Made by a program: the position numbers and the translations under genes. Below, one piece after another: positions 9,325 through 17,527 of a stretch of 64,000 nt of DNA. Location: positions 1 to 64,000 of the forward strand of contig NZ_FNAV01000013.1 of the NCBI RefSeq assembly GCF_900102075.1, written 5' to 3'. A model generated the notes under the pieces. That model did not search any database, was not told where the DNA came from, and worked only from the letters and a program-made list of their open reading frames with translations. This DNA is from Salipiger thiooxidans. Its GTDB lineage: Bacteria; Pseudomonadota; Alphaproteobacteria; Rhodobacterales; Rhodobacteraceae. Each line of letters begins with the position of its first letter. Position 1 is the first letter of the stretch.

Positions 9325-10082
9325 ACTGGCGTGGCATCTGGGCAATCTACCACTTCGAGATGATGCGGTTCTTCCGCACCCTGCTGCAGAGCTTCATCTC
9401 GCCGGTGATCTCGACCTCGCTCTATTTCGTGGTCTTCGGCACCGCCATCGGCGCCCGCATCGACGAGGTCGAGGGCGTGAGCTACGGCGCCTTCATCGTG
9501 CCGGGGCTGGTGATGCTTTCGGTGATCACGCAGGCGATCTCGAACGCCTCCTTCGGGATCTACTTCCCGAAGTTCATCGGCACCATCTACGAGCTACTGT
9601 CGGCCCCGCTGAACTTCATCGAGATCACCATCGGCTACGTTGGCGCGGCGGCGACCAAGTCGCTGTTCATCGGCACCGTCATCCTCGCCACCTCGTCCTT
9701 CTTCGTGGATCTCGAGATCCAGCACCCGGTGGCAATGCTGGCCTTCCTGCTGCTCACCTGCCTCAGCTTCGCGCTGCTGGGCTTCATCCTCGGGCTCTGG
9801 GCGGGGAACTTCGAGCAGCTGCAACTGGTGCCGCTGCTGGTGGTCACGCCGCTCGTGTTCCTCGGCGGCTCGTTCTACTCGATCTCGATGCTGCCGCCGG
9901 TGTGGCAGACGATCACGCTGTTCAACCCGGTGGTCTACCTGATCTCGGGCTTCCGCTGGTCGTTCTTCGGACTTGCCGACGTGCCCGTGGGGCTGAGCCT
10001 CATGGCCATCGGCGCCTTCACCGCGCTCTGCGTGGGCGTGATCTGGTGGATCTTCCGCAGCGGCTGGCGCCTGCGGTCCTGA
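9321..10082 (+). CDS. ABC-2 type exporter, permease
   Basis: This 253-residue protein has six hydrophobic helices, the normal size for an ABC-2 membrane subunit. It starts with a short amphipathic segment ([16 protein letters not shown]) and has the family's [17 protein letters not shown] loop before the last helix pair. It overlaps the ATPase gene by four bases, so they form one operon. Convergent with the YedE-like gene, which ends only seven bases away. The likely role is the membrane channel half of the exporter. Confidence 0.9.
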   Translation: MNWRGIWAIYHFEMMRFFRTLLQSFISPVISTSLYFVVFGTAIGARIDEVEGVSYGAFIVPGLVMLSVITQAISNASFGIYFPKFIGTIYELLSAPLNFIEITIGYVGAAATKSLFIGTVILATSSFFVDLEIQHPVAMLAFLLLTCLSFALLGFILGLWAGNFEQLQLVPLLVVTPLVFLGGSFYSISMLPPVWQTITLFNPVVYLISGFRWSFFGLADVPVGLSLMAIGAFTALCVGVIWWIFRSGWRLRS

Positions 10083-10089
10083 GCGGGCC

Positions 10090-11151
10090 TCAGGCGACGG
10101 CACCCTGCCGTCGCCCGCCCATCAGCACGTCGGTGGTCATGCCGCCGATCCACATGCAGAACAGCGCCAGCCACGCAGTGCCCACGAAGATCGAGCCGCC
10201 GGTGACGCCCGCGCCGATGGCGCAGCCCCCGGCCAGCATGCCGCCGAAGCCCATCAGCGCGGCGCCGATCATGGCGTTGCGCAGCGGCGTCGGGCCGTCG
10301 AAGCCCTGCACCTTCAGCTCGCGCGCCCAGGCGGCAGCGAGAAAGGCGCCAAGGAAGACCCCCGGCACCAGCCCCACGTCGAATTCGAGCACCGCGTCGC
10401 GGTCGAGGAAGAACATCAGCGTGTGCGCCGAGGGTCCGGTGAAGGTCGCGCTCTCGATCTGCACCGGCTCGAAGGCCACGTTGGCCAGCGCGTAGGTCAG
10501 CACCCAGCCCAGCGCCACCGCAAAACCCACGCCCGAGGCGAAGACCAGCCGGCGCACCCCGATGCGGTTGCGCCGCGACAGCTCGAGCGCCACCAGCGCG
10601 ATGGCGAGCCCGATCACCAGCCCCGCCCCGCGCGGCAAATGCGCCGCCGCCAGCAGGTCCATGTTGCGCCCGCCCGTGGTCACCCAGAGCGCCGCGATCC
10701 GGTCGCGCAGCGGCGACAGCACCCCCGCGAGGCTCATCTGCGCCACCACCGCGAAGATCAGCCCCGAGATCACCGACCGCAGGTTCCCGGTCGCCGCCAT
10801 CACCAGAAGCCGCCCCGAACAGCCGTTGGCCAGCACCATGCCCGCGCCGAACATCAGCCCGCCGACGATGGCCCCCGACCAGCTTCCCGGCACCGCCATC
10901 ATCCGCGCGTTCGAGGCATCGAAAACCCCCAGCAGCTGCGCGCCCTGCACCCAGACCAGCGCCGTCGAGAAGGTCAGCAGCCAGACCGACACCTTGTCGC
11001 GCATCTCTCCCCGTGCGAACTCGACCACCGCGGCCCGCAGGCAGAACCGCGAGCGCTGCGCCGCGACGCCGAAGACGACGCCGGTGAGCACTCCGAAAAG
11101 GGCGGCGGTCGGCGCCTCTCCCAATCTGTCGACCAAAGCGACGAGATCCAT
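10090..11151 (-). CDS. YeeE/YedE-family sulfur-compound transporter
   Basis: This 353-residue integral membrane protein has about nine to ten helices and the two Cys-containing signature turns of the YeeE/YedE family, NGCSGRLL and AGGCAIGAGV. Those cysteines are thought to relay thiosulfate or sulfide in the characterised TsuA member. An early CLRAAVVEFARGE segment is also typical. The start at 11151 (MDLVALVD) has GAGAGGAGG seven bases upstream; the frame is open farther upstream. The neighbouring divergent cupin gene and the palindrome at 11187 suggest shared regulation. No rhodanese or TusA gene is adjacent. Confidence 0.88.
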   Translation of the reverse strand: MDLVALVDRLGEAPTAALFGVLTGVVFGVAAQRSRFCLRAAVVEFARGEMRDKVSVWLLTFSTALVWVQGAQLLGVFDASNARMMAVPGSWSGAIVGGLMFGAGMVLANGCSGRLLVMAATGNLRSVISGLIFAVVAQMSLAGVLSPLRDRIAALWVTTGGRNMDLLAAAHLPRGAGLVIGLAIALVALELSRRNRIGVRRLVFASGVGFAVALGWVLTYALANVAFEPVQIESATFTGPSAHTLMFFLDRDAVLEFDVGLVPGVFLGAFLAAAWARELKVQGFDGPTPLRNAMIGAALMGFGGMLAGGCAIGAGVTGGSIFVGTAWLALFCMWIGGMTTDVLMGGRRQGAVA

Positions 11152-11186
11152 GCTGCGTCCTCCTCTCGGCCCGGCTGCATGGAAGA

Positions 11187-11202
11187 CGAATGCCCGCATT
11201 CG
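11187..11202. promoter_or_regulatory. Possible operator palindrome between YedE-like and cupin genes
   Basis: CGAATGC-CC-GCATTCG is a perfect 7-bp inverted repeat in the divergent intergenic region, 35 bases upstream of the YedE-like start. Further GAAT/ATTC units follow to 11211. ATTC/GAAT half-sites are also used by the sulfide-responsive BigR/SqrR ArsR-type repressors, although with different spacing, so assignment to that regulator is tentative. Confidence 0.3.
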
Positions 11203-11297
11203 AATATGATTCCCATGATTCAGATCATGTGCCGCCAGTTCGCGACATCGACGTCGCATTCCGTCGCGCGCCGGCACCAAGCCGCGAGAGCGCCCTC

Positions 11298-11759
11298 ATG
11301 GAAGATCCCATGGCCGCGCCCGGGATCGACGTCGCCATCCTGCCCCAGATCGCCGCGCTGATGACGCTGGCGGTGGCCGCCAAGGAGCGGGAGGCGCCGC
11401 TTGAAGGGGGCGGGGATCCGGCCTTCGGCACGGAGCGCTGGCGGACCCTGTTCTCGGGCGACCGCAGGCCGACCCGCGGCATGGTGCCGGGCATCGCCGA
11501 GTTCGCCCTCTCCGGCACCCTCCTGCCCCACCGCCACGGGCACGGGTACGAGAAGATCTGCTTCGGCCTCTCCGGCGGCGGCGTCGTGCCCATCGACGGC
11601 GTGCCGCACCCGCTCGGCCCCGAGGTCGCGCTCTACTTCCCCGAGGACGCCGAGCGCGGCACCGTCGCCGGACCCGGCGGCCTGCGCTTCCTCTACGTCT
11701 TCCCCCGCGACAGCTTCGCCGACGTCGAGCACCGCTTTTCCTCCGCAACAAAGGCGTGA
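11298..11759 (+). CDS. Small cupin-domain protein
   Basis: This protein of about 153 residues has a single cupin barrel. Metal-ligand candidates are in the first cupin motif (LLPHRHGHGYEKICFGLSG: two or three His and a Glu). The second motif has PEDAERGTVAGPGG without a clear His, so metal binding may be incomplete. The start is uncertain: ATG at 11298 or 11310 begins the conserved part, while the frame is open back to 11190. The divergent YedE-like gene and the following MFS gene give a transport-related context but no specific function. Confidence 0.65.
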   Translation: MEDPMAAPGIDVAILPQIAALMTLAVAAKEREAPLEGGGDPAFGTERWRTLFSGDRRPTRGMVPGIAEFALSGTLLPHRHGHGYEKICFGLSGGGVVPIDGVPHPLGPEVALYFPEDAERGTVAGPGGLRFLYVFPRDSFADVEHRFSSATKA

Positions 11760-11825
11760 GACCTGTGCATCGGCGCAGACAGGTTGCGCTCGCCAAATAC
11801 GTGCAGAACGGCTAGAGCGGATCCC

Positions 11826-13058
11826 ATGAACCGTACCGTGCCCCTCGCCGACGCGGGTGCCCTGCCCTGGTGGCAACGGCCCGTGACGCTGCTCTTCCTC
11901 ATGGCCGTGGCCATGCCCCTCAGCTTCGCCACATGGTCGGCCCTGCTGAACAACTTCGTCATCGATGCCGCCGATTTCGACGGCTCCGACATCGGCTGGC
12001 TGCACAGCGTGCGCGAGATCCCGGGCTTCCTCGCCATCGGGGTCATCCTCGTGCTCCTGGTGATGCGCGAACAGGTGCTGGCGCTCTCGGCGCTGGCGCT
12101 GCTCGGCGCCGCCACCGCCGTCACCGCCTGGTTCCCGTCGATGGCGGGCATCCTGATCATCACCATGCTCAGCTCCATCGGCTTCCACTACTACGAGACC
12201 GTGAACCAGAGCCTGCAGCTGCAATGGCTGCCGAAGGAGCGCGCCCCCCAGATGCTGGGCTGGCTGCTGGCGGCGGCAAGCGGCGCCACCTTCGTGGCCT
12301 ACGTGCTGATCGTGATGACATGGGAGGCGTTCGAACTCTCCTACAATACCGTCTACCTCGCCTCGGGCGGCATCACGCTGGTGCTCGTCGCATGGTGCGC
12401 CATCGCCTTCCCGCAGTTCGAAAGCCCGACGCCCCAGCGCAAGAGCTTCGTGCTGCGCCGGCGCTACTGGCTCTACTACGCGCTGCAGTTCATGTCCGGC
12501 GCGCGGCGGCAGATCTTCGTGGTCTTCGCGGGCTTCATGATGGTCGAACGCTTCGGCTTCGCCGTGCACGAGGTCACCGGGCTCTACCTCATCAACCTGA
12601 TGGTCAACCTCGTGGCTGCCCCGCTTCTCGGCAAGGCGGTACACCGCTTCGGCGAGCGCCGGGTGCTGATCTTCGAATACACCGGGCTGACGCTGGTCTT
12701 CCTCTGCTACGGGGGGCTCTACTGGTTCGGCTGGGGCGTGGTACTGGCGGCGGTGCTCTACGTCATCGACCACATCTTCTTCGGCCTCGCGCTGGCGCTG
12801 AAGACCTATTTCCAGAAGATCGCCGACCCCGCCGACATCGCTCCCACCGCCGCCGTGGCCTTCACCATCAACCACATCGCCGCGGTCTTCCTGCCGTTCC
12901 TGCTGGGCTATCTCTGGATGGTCTCGCCGGGCGCGGTCTTCGGCCTCGCCGCCTGCATGGCGCTGATCTCGCTCAGCCTCGCGCTGCTGATCCCGCGCCA
13001 CCCGGTGCCCGGCCACGAGACGGTCTTCACCACCGCCCTCCCCGCCCCGGCGGAGTGA
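11826..13058 (+). CDS. Major facilitator superfamily transporter
   Basis: This 410-residue membrane protein has about 12 helices. The N-terminal half contains a DIGWLHSVREIPGFLAIG segment and the central loop is basic (PTPQRKSFVLRRRYW). The substrate is not evident. The start at ATG 11826 (MNRTVPLAD) is preferred to the in-frame 11784 site because the extra residues are non-conserved in character. It lies 66 bases after the cupin gene. The dispersed repeat at 13133 lies just after its stop. Confidence 0.85.
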   Translation: MNRTVPLADAGALPWWQRPVTLLFLMAVAMPLSFATWSALLNNFVIDAADFDGSDIGWLHSVREIPGFLAIGVILVLLVMREQVLALSALALLGAATAVTAWFPSMAGILIITMLSSIGFHYYETVNQSLQLQWLPKERAPQMLGWLLAAASGATFVAYVLIVMTWEAFELSYNTVYLASGGITLVLVAWCAIAFPQFESPTPQRKSFVLRRRYWLYYALQFMSGARRQIFVVFAGFMMVERFGFAVHEVTGLYLINLMVNLVAAPLLGKAVHRFGERRVLIFEYTGLTLVFLCYGGLYWFGWGVVLAAVLYVIDHIFFGLALALKTYFQKIADPADIAPTAAVAFTINHIAAVFLPFLLGYLWMVSPGAVFGLAACMALISLSLALLIPRHPVPGHETVFTTALPAPAE

Positions 13059-13132
13059 CCGCCGGCGCCTCACACCACAGCGATCGATGACGTATGACCG
13101 GGCCCGCACCGCGCCCGGGTTTCCACTGGCTC

Positions 13133-13180
13133 CAAATATCCCGGGGGAGTCCGCGCCAGCGGACGGGGGCAGCGCCCCCT
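13133..13180 (+). repeat. Dispersed structured repeat, copy A
   Basis: The core runs from AAATATCCCGGGGGAGTCC through GCGCCCCC. It folds into two adjacent hairpins: GTCCGC/GCGGAC with a GCCA loop (13149-13164) and GGGGGC/GCCCCC with an AGC loop (13165-13179). Near-identical copies occur at 43316-43363 and, inverted, at 48201-48247. This copy lies between the MFS stop and prmA. Confidence 0.85.
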
Positions 13181-13252
13181 CGGCGCGCTCCGCCCCTTCC
13201 AAAGTTCCGGCAAACGCGCTATCCGGCGCCCAAGCCACCAAGGATTGCCGTC

Positions 13253-14128
13253 ATGCCCAGGACCTGGACCGCCTTCACCAAGCTCTCCGACAAGGACGCC
13301 GCCGACACGCTCGGCGAGGCGATGGAGGATCTCGAGCCCACGCCCACCGGCGTCGGCGTCTTCGAAATCGAGGACGGCTCCGGCACTTGGGAGGTCGGCG
13401 GCTACTTCACCGAGGCCCCCGACGACATCGAGCTTGCGCTGCTCGCCGCCGCCTATGACGCCAAGCCCTTCGTCGTTTCCGAGGTCCCCGACCAGGACTG
13501 GGTCGACAAGGTCCGGCGCGAGCTGACCCCGGTCGAGGCCGGGCGGTTCTTCGTCTACGGCAGCCATGACGCCGACAAGATCCCCGAGGGCGCCGAGCCG
13601 CTGCTGATCGAGGCCGCCATGGCCTTCGGCACCGGCCACCACGGCACCACGCTCGGCTGCCTGCGGGCGCTCGACCGTCTCGCCACCGGCGGCTTCACCG
13701 GGCGCAGCGTCGCCGACATCGGCTGCGGCACCGCGGTGCTCGCCATGGGCGCCGCCCGCATCTGGCCGGACCCGGTGATCGCCTCGGACATCGACGAGGT
13801 CGCGGTCGAGGTGGCCGAGGCCAACGTCCGCGCCAACGCGCTCGAGGGCAAGGTCACCTGCGTCGAGGCCGCCGGCTTCGACAACCCCGAGCTCGCCGCC
13901 CGCGCGCCCTTCGATCTGGTCTTCGCCAACATCCTCAAGCAGCCGCTCATCGACCTCGCGCCGCACATGGCGTCGCATCTGGGCGACGGCGGCTACGCAA
14001 TTCTGTCGGGCATCCTGACCCGGCAGGCCGACGAGGTGGTCGAGGTTTATCTCCAGAACGGCATCAATCTCGCGCACCGCGAAGAGATTGGCGATTGGGT
14101 GACGCTGACGCTCCGCAAAGGCGCTTGA
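13253..14128 (+). CDS. prmA: Ribosomal protein L11 methyltransferase
   Basis: This SAM-dependent enzyme trimethylates ribosomal protein L11. The 291-residue protein has the PrmA layout: an N-terminal substrate-recognition domain and a Rossmann methyltransferase domain with AFGTGHHGTTLGCL, motif I VADIGCGTAVLAMGA, and the catalytic-site FANILKQPL. The start is ATG 13253 with AAGGA just upstream; the frame is open for another 53 codons but that stretch overlaps the dispersed repeat, so it is not coding. It is a single gene here, not paired with the acetyl-CoA carboxylase genes found in some bacteria. Confidence 0.93.
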   Translation: MPRTWTAFTKLSDKDAADTLGEAMEDLEPTPTGVGVFEIEDGSGTWEVGGYFTEAPDDIELALLAAAYDAKPFVVSEVPDQDWVDKVRRELTPVEAGRFFVYGSHDADKIPEGAEPLLIEAAMAFGTGHHGTTLGCLRALDRLATGGFTGRSVADIGCGTAVLAMGAARIWPDPVIASDIDEVAVEVAEANVRANALEGKVTCVEAAGFDNPELAARAPFDLVFANILKQPLIDLAPHMASHLGDGGYAILSGILTRQADEVVEVYLQNGINLAHREEIGDWVTLTLRKGA

Positions 14129-14233
14129 GAACCGCCCCATTTGGGGAAAACTCAAGGCAATCGCCTCAAATTTGCCGCAATTTCTACGCATATCCAAAAG
14201 CAATCGGTGGGGGCCGATTGCGACGAGGCTGCC

Positions 14234-14578
14234 ATGGACAAGGGGATCCGTGAGTTCGAGAGGCGTCACCGCGCCGTGACGGCCAAGCATCGCCGGCTCG
14301 CGGAAGGCTACGTCACAAGGCTGAACCCCAACGGCACCATCGAACACAGGCCGGTCCGGCGCGTGCGGGTGCTGCCTCTCAAGGGGCTGGCGCTTGCCGT
14401 TACCGGCTTCGTCGCGTTCAAGGGGTATCTTCTGGCCAGCCTCGGCCCGGCGGACTACGCCACCCACGTCGCCCATCTCGGCGGCGGAAGCCTGCTCGAA
14501 CAGGCGGGATCGTGGCTGATGGGTGCGGACCCGGCAAGCCGCTGGATCGCCGCGCAATTCCTCGGTGTCCTGTCCTGA
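14234..14578 (+). CDS. Conserved hypothetical membrane protein (114 aa)
   Basis: This small protein has a basic N-terminal half (DKGIREFERRHRAVTAKHRRL), one hydrophobic segment (about residues 56-76, LKGLALAVTGFVAFKGYLLA) and an Ala/Gly-rich C-terminal part with a second weakly hydrophobic stretch. No known domain is recognised. The ATG at 14234 is chosen because it begins the helical basic region; an upstream in-frame site at 14141 would be very close to the prmA stop. No ribosome-binding site is decisive. Confidence 0.6.
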   Translation: MDKGIREFERRHRAVTAKHRRLAEGYVTRLNPNGTIEHRPVRRVRVLPLKGLALAVTGFVAFKGYLLASLGPADYATHVAHLGGGSLLEQAGSWLMGADPASRWIAAQFLGVLS

Positions 14579-14650
14579 TCCCCGTCACACCCGGGCGTTG
14601 ACAGACGCTCTCCCCCAAGGTCCCGCCCTGTCCGACCCCCGAAAATGATC

Positions 14651-14684
14651 AAGGCCGCGTCTTCCACCAGGAAGCCGCGGCCTT
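14651..14684 (-). terminator. Rho-independent terminator of the DUF1127 gene
   Basis: AAGGCCGCG/CGCGGCCTT form a perfect 9-bp stem with a 16-base loop, beginning 28 bases after the DUF1127 stop on the minus strand. A T-rich run (TTGATCATTTTC) follows on that strand. Confidence 0.75.
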
Positions 14685-14712
14685 GTGTCAGGTCGGTCGG
14701 GGGCGCGAGGGA

Positions 14713-15000
14713 TCAGCGGCCGCGAACGACGAGCTCGATGTCGCCACGAGTCAGACCGATATCGTCGAGTTCGCGGTCGGTAAGCGCCTGGAGGCTCTTG
14801 CGGGTCACGCGGGCGTCGTTCCAGTCGATGATCGCGTCGGCGACGTTCGAGACGAAGCGGCTGATGCTCGATGCGATAACGACCGAAGCCGAGGCGCTTT
14901 GCTCGGGAGCGGCGCCGAAGCCGGTGACGAAAACGGATCCGATGCGACCGGCGAGGCCGGCAGCACCGTCGTGCGTGCGGGAAGTGTCAATTGCCGACAT
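14713..15000 (-). CDS. DUF1127 family protein
   Basis: This 95-residue protein ends with the DUF1127 motif (SLQALTDRELDDIGLTRGDIEL), which follows an amphipathic Arg-containing helix. In related alphaproteobacteria small DUF1127 proteins take part in RNA turnover and stress or nutrient adaptation, for example CcaF1 in Rhodobacter sphaeroides. That role is family knowledge, not visible here. The N-terminal 45 residues are Ala/Ser-rich and longer than in the shortest members. The 3' region lacks the CCUCCUCCC motif of the CcsR small RNAs that follow CcaF1. Confidence 0.88.
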   Translation of the reverse strand: MSAIDTSRTHDGAAGLAGRIGSVFVTGFGAAPEQSASASVVIASSISRFVSNVADAIIDWNDARVTRKSLQALTDRELDDIGLTRGDIELVVRGR

Positions 15001-15330
15001 AGGTCAGAATCCTTGTCTTGGAGTTTTCAGAGTGCCTGATTTCTATGCGGAATTAGTGGCAGGAATGCGTATCCACAACGCGCATTCCTGCATGGTCCGT
15101 ATGCAGTTTTCGAATAGCTCAGAACTTGGGATGACGCTCGCTAACTGCGCTTAATTCATGGGCGGAACTGGGTCGCGAATATACAATTCGATGTCGCAAA
15201 CAGGCTCCGCTGCCATCGGATGCGGCACTGCAGCATGACCGCCCCTCACGCAGCCCTCGCTTGGCCCTTGGCGGATGTTCGCGTTTCGTGCTACTCCACC
15301 TGCAACAACAACCAAAAAAGGTGGGCAGGC
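15001..15330. other. Intergenic region, DUF1127 to ruvC
   Basis: This 330-bp gap between divergent genes is lower in GC than its flanks. No open frame in it looks coding. It holds an 11-bp perfect inverted repeat at 15059-15091 and must contain promoters for DUF1127 (minus) and the ruvCAB operon (plus); no clear -35/-10 pair was identified. Confidence 0.6.
15059..15091. repeat. 11-bp perfect inverted repeat upstream of DUF1127
   Basis: GCAGGAATGCG (15059-15069) and CGCATTCCTGC (15081-15091) are exact complements with an 11-base spacer, 59 bases upstream of the DUF1127 start. It could be an operator, a 5'-UTR hairpin or an orphan terminator. Confidence 0.6.
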
Positions 15331-15819
15331 ATGAGGGTTCTGGGCATCGATCCGGGCCTGAGGCGCCTCGGATGGGGAATCATCGAGGCCGAGGGCAGCC
15401 GTTTGCGGCATGTCGCGAACGGTGTCTGCGAATCGGGAACCGGCGAGCTTGCGGTGCGCCTGCTGTCGATCCACCGCCAGCTGACCGAGGTGCTGCGCCA
15501 GTATGCGCCCGACGTCGCCGCGGTGGAACAGACCTTCGTGAACAAGGACGCGGCGGGCACGCTGAAGCTTGGCCAGGCGCGCGGCATCGCGCTGCTGGTG
15601 CCGGCACAGTTCGGGCTCGAGGTCGGGGAATACGCGCCCAACTCGGTCAAGAAGACCGTGGTGGGCGTCGGACACGCGGACAAGCGGCAGGTGGATCACA
15701 TGGTGAAGATGCAGCTTCCCGGCGTCCAGATCGTCGGTCCCGACGCCGCCGACGCGCTGGCCATCGCCATCTGTCATTCCCGCCACTTGGGCGGACGAGA
15801 GCTGAGGATCCGGGCATGA
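15331..15819 (+). CDS. ruvC: Holliday junction resolvase RuvC
   Basis: This endonuclease cuts four-way junctions in recombination. It is 162 residues, close to the usual 165-175. The catalytic acidic residues are in place: Asp in GIDPGLRR, Glu in [11 protein letters not shown] and the Asp pair in [12 protein letters not shown]. The ATG at 15331 is preceded by AAAGGTGG. The stop overlaps the ruvA start (ATGA at 15816), giving a ruvC-ruvA-ruvB operon. Confidence 0.95.
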   Translation: MRVLGIDPGLRRLGWGIIEAEGSRLRHVANGVCESGTGELAVRLLSIHRQLTEVLRQYAPDVAAVEQTFVNKDAAGTLKLGQARGIALLVPAQFGLEVGEYAPNSVKKTVVGVGHADKRQVDHMVKMQLPGVQIVGPDAADALAIAICHSRHLGGRELRIRA

Positions 15820-16487
15820 TCGGACGCATTGCAGGACGCATCGAATACAAGGGCGAGGACCACGTGCTCATCGACGTGCGCGGGGTCGGCTACATCGTCT
15901 ACTGCTCGGACCGGGTGTTGGCCTCGCTGCCGCGCCCGGGCGAGGCGGCGGCGCTCTACACCGACCTGCTGGTGCGCGAGGACCTGCTGCAACTCTACGG
16001 CTTCCCGACGCTGGTCGAGAAGGAATGGTTCCGCCTGCTGATGACGGTGCAGGGCGTGGGCGCCAAGGCCTCGCTCGCGATCCTCGGCACGCTGGGGCCC
16101 GACGGCGTGAGCCGGGCCATCGCGCTTGGCGATGCCAATGCCATAAAGGCGGCGCGCGGCATCGGCCCCAAGACCGGCCTGCGGGTGGTCAACGAGCTCA
16201 AGGACAAGGCCCCGATGGTCATGGCCATGGGCGCGGGCACCATCGCCAGCGCCGGGCCCGAGGTGATCGACGACGCCACTATCCCCTCGGCCCCTGCGCC
16301 CGCCCCTGCCCAGGCAGCGCCGAGCTCGGCCCCCGCCCAGTCCGAGGCGCTTTCGGCGCTCTCCAATCTCGGTTATGCCCCCGGAGAGGCCGCCGCCGCC
16401 GTGGCGCAGGCCGCGGGAGAGGCCCCCACGGCCACGACCGCCGAACTGATCCGCGCGGCGCTGCGCCTGCTGGCCCCCAAGGGATGA
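15816..16487 (+). CDS. ruvA: Holliday junction branch migration protein RuvA
   Basis: RuvA binds and opens the Holliday junction and loads RuvB. It is 223 residues with an N-terminal OB-fold ([20 protein letters not shown]), helix-hairpin-helix segments ([17 protein letters not shown] and [18 protein letters not shown]) and a C-terminal RuvB-binding domain ([19 protein letters not shown]). The linker before domain III is rich in Ala and Pro (about residues 150-172), as is common in alphaproteobacteria. Overlaps ruvC by four bases; ruvB follows after 11 bases. Confidence 0.95.
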   Translation: MIGRIAGRIEYKGEDHVLIDVRGVGYIVYCSDRVLASLPRPGEAAALYTDLLVREDLLQLYGFPTLVEKEWFRLLMTVQGVGAKASLAILGTLGPDGVSRAIALGDANAIKAARGIGPKTGLRVVNELKDKAPMVMAMGAGTIASAGPEVIDDATIPSAPAPAPAQAAPSSAPAQSEALSALSNLGYAPGEAAAAVAQAAGEAPTATTAELIRAALRLLAPKG

Positions 16488-16498
16488 CGCTGTAAGCC

Positions 16499-17524
16499 AT
16501 GACCGAACCCGACCCGACCCTGCGCCCGCAGCGCCTGCCCGAGGACGAGGGCCGTGCCCTGCGCCCGCAGATGCTCGACGATTTCGTCGGACAGGCCGAG
16601 GCGCGCGCCAACCTCCGGGTCTTCATCCAGTCCGCCCGCTCGCGCGGCGAGGCGATGGACCACACGCTCTTCCACGGCCCGCCGGGCCTCGGCAAGACGA
16701 CGCTGGCGCAGATCATGGCGCGCGAGCTGGGCGTCAACTTCCGCATGACCTCGGGGCCGGTGCTGGCCAAGGCCGGCGATCTCGCCGCGATCCTGACCAA
16801 CCTCGAAACCCGCGACGTGCTCTTCATCGACGAGATCCACCGCCTGAACCCGGCGGTGGAAGAGGTGCTCTACCCGGCGATGGAGGATTACGAGCTCGAC
16901 CTGGTGATCGGCGAGGGCCCCGCCGCCCGCACCGTGCGCATCGAGCTGCAGCCCTTCACGCTGGTCGGCGCCACCACCCGGCTCGGCCTGCTGACGACGC
17001 CGCTGCGCGACCGCTTCGGCATCCCGACACGGCTGCAGTTCTACACGGTGGACGAGCTCAACAGCATCGTCACCCGCAACGCCGAGAAGCTGGGCGTGCG
17101 CGCCGAGCCTGCCGGTGCGCGCGAGATCGCCCGCCGGGCGCGCGGGACGCCACGGATCGCCGGGCGCCTGCTGCGCCGGGTCGTCGACTTTGCCGTGGTC
17201 GAAGGCAATGGCGTGGTGACGCAACAGCTTGCCGATGGCGCGCTGACCCGGCTGGGCGTCGACGGCATGGGCCTCGACGGCGCCGACCGGCGCTACCTGA
17301 GGCTCATCGCCGAGCATTACGCCGGCGGGCCGGTGGGGATCGAGACCATCTCGGCCGCGCTCTCCGAGAGCCGCGACGCCATTGAGGAGGTGATCGAGCC
17401 CTACCTTCTGCAGCAGGGCCTTATTCAGCGCACCCCGCGCGGGCGGATGCTGGCGCAGCGGGCGTGGGATCACCTCGGGATGCCCGCGCCCAAGCCCCCC
17501 GGGCAGGCGACGCTTTTCGACTGA
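16499..17524 (+). CDS. ruvB: Holliday junction branch migration ATPase RuvB
   Basis: This AAA+ hexameric motor drives branch migration with RuvA. It is 341 residues, the standard length. Visible motifs are Walker [10 protein letters not shown], Walker [10 protein letters not shown], sensor 1 [18 protein letters not shown] and a C-terminal winged-helix region ([17 protein letters not shown]). It ends three bases before the end of the convergent ABC permease gene. Regulation by LexA is common for ruv operons, but I saw no clear SOS box (alphaproteobacterial GTTC-N7-GTTC) in the ruvC upstream region. Confidence 0.96.
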   Translation: MTEPDPTLRPQRLPEDEGRALRPQMLDDFVGQAEARANLRVFIQSARSRGEAMDHTLFHGPPGLGKTTLAQIMARELGVNFRMTSGPVLAKAGDLAAILTNLETRDVLFIDEIHRLNPAVEEVLYPAMEDYELDLVIGEGPAARTVRIELQPFTLVGATTRLGLLTTPLRDRFGIPTRLQFYTVDELNSIVTRNAEKLGVRAEPAGAREIARRARGTPRIAGRLLRRVVDFAVVEGNGVVTQQLADGALTRLGVDGMGLDGADRRYLRLIAEHYAGGPVGIETISAALSESRDAIEEVIEPYLLQQGLIQRTPRGRMLAQRAWDHLGMPAPKPPGQATLFD

Positions 17525-17527
17525 GCC

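Noticed and set aside
11690-11760. A possible further gene between the cupin and MFS genes
   Set aside because: Only about 60 bases remain and no start with a ribosome-binding site is present.
13094-13252. Possible N-terminal extension of PrmA
   Set aside because: The stretch overlaps a copy of the dispersed repeat, and the conserved protein with an AAGGA site starts at 13253.
14651-14712. CcsR-type small RNAs in the 3' region of the DUF1127 gene
   Set aside because: The CCUCCUCCC loop motif expected for that family is absent; only one hairpin, a terminator, is present.
15261-15815. Extension of the ruvA frame into ruvC
   Set aside because: It overlaps ruvC entirely; RuvA begins [13 protein letters not shown] at 15816.
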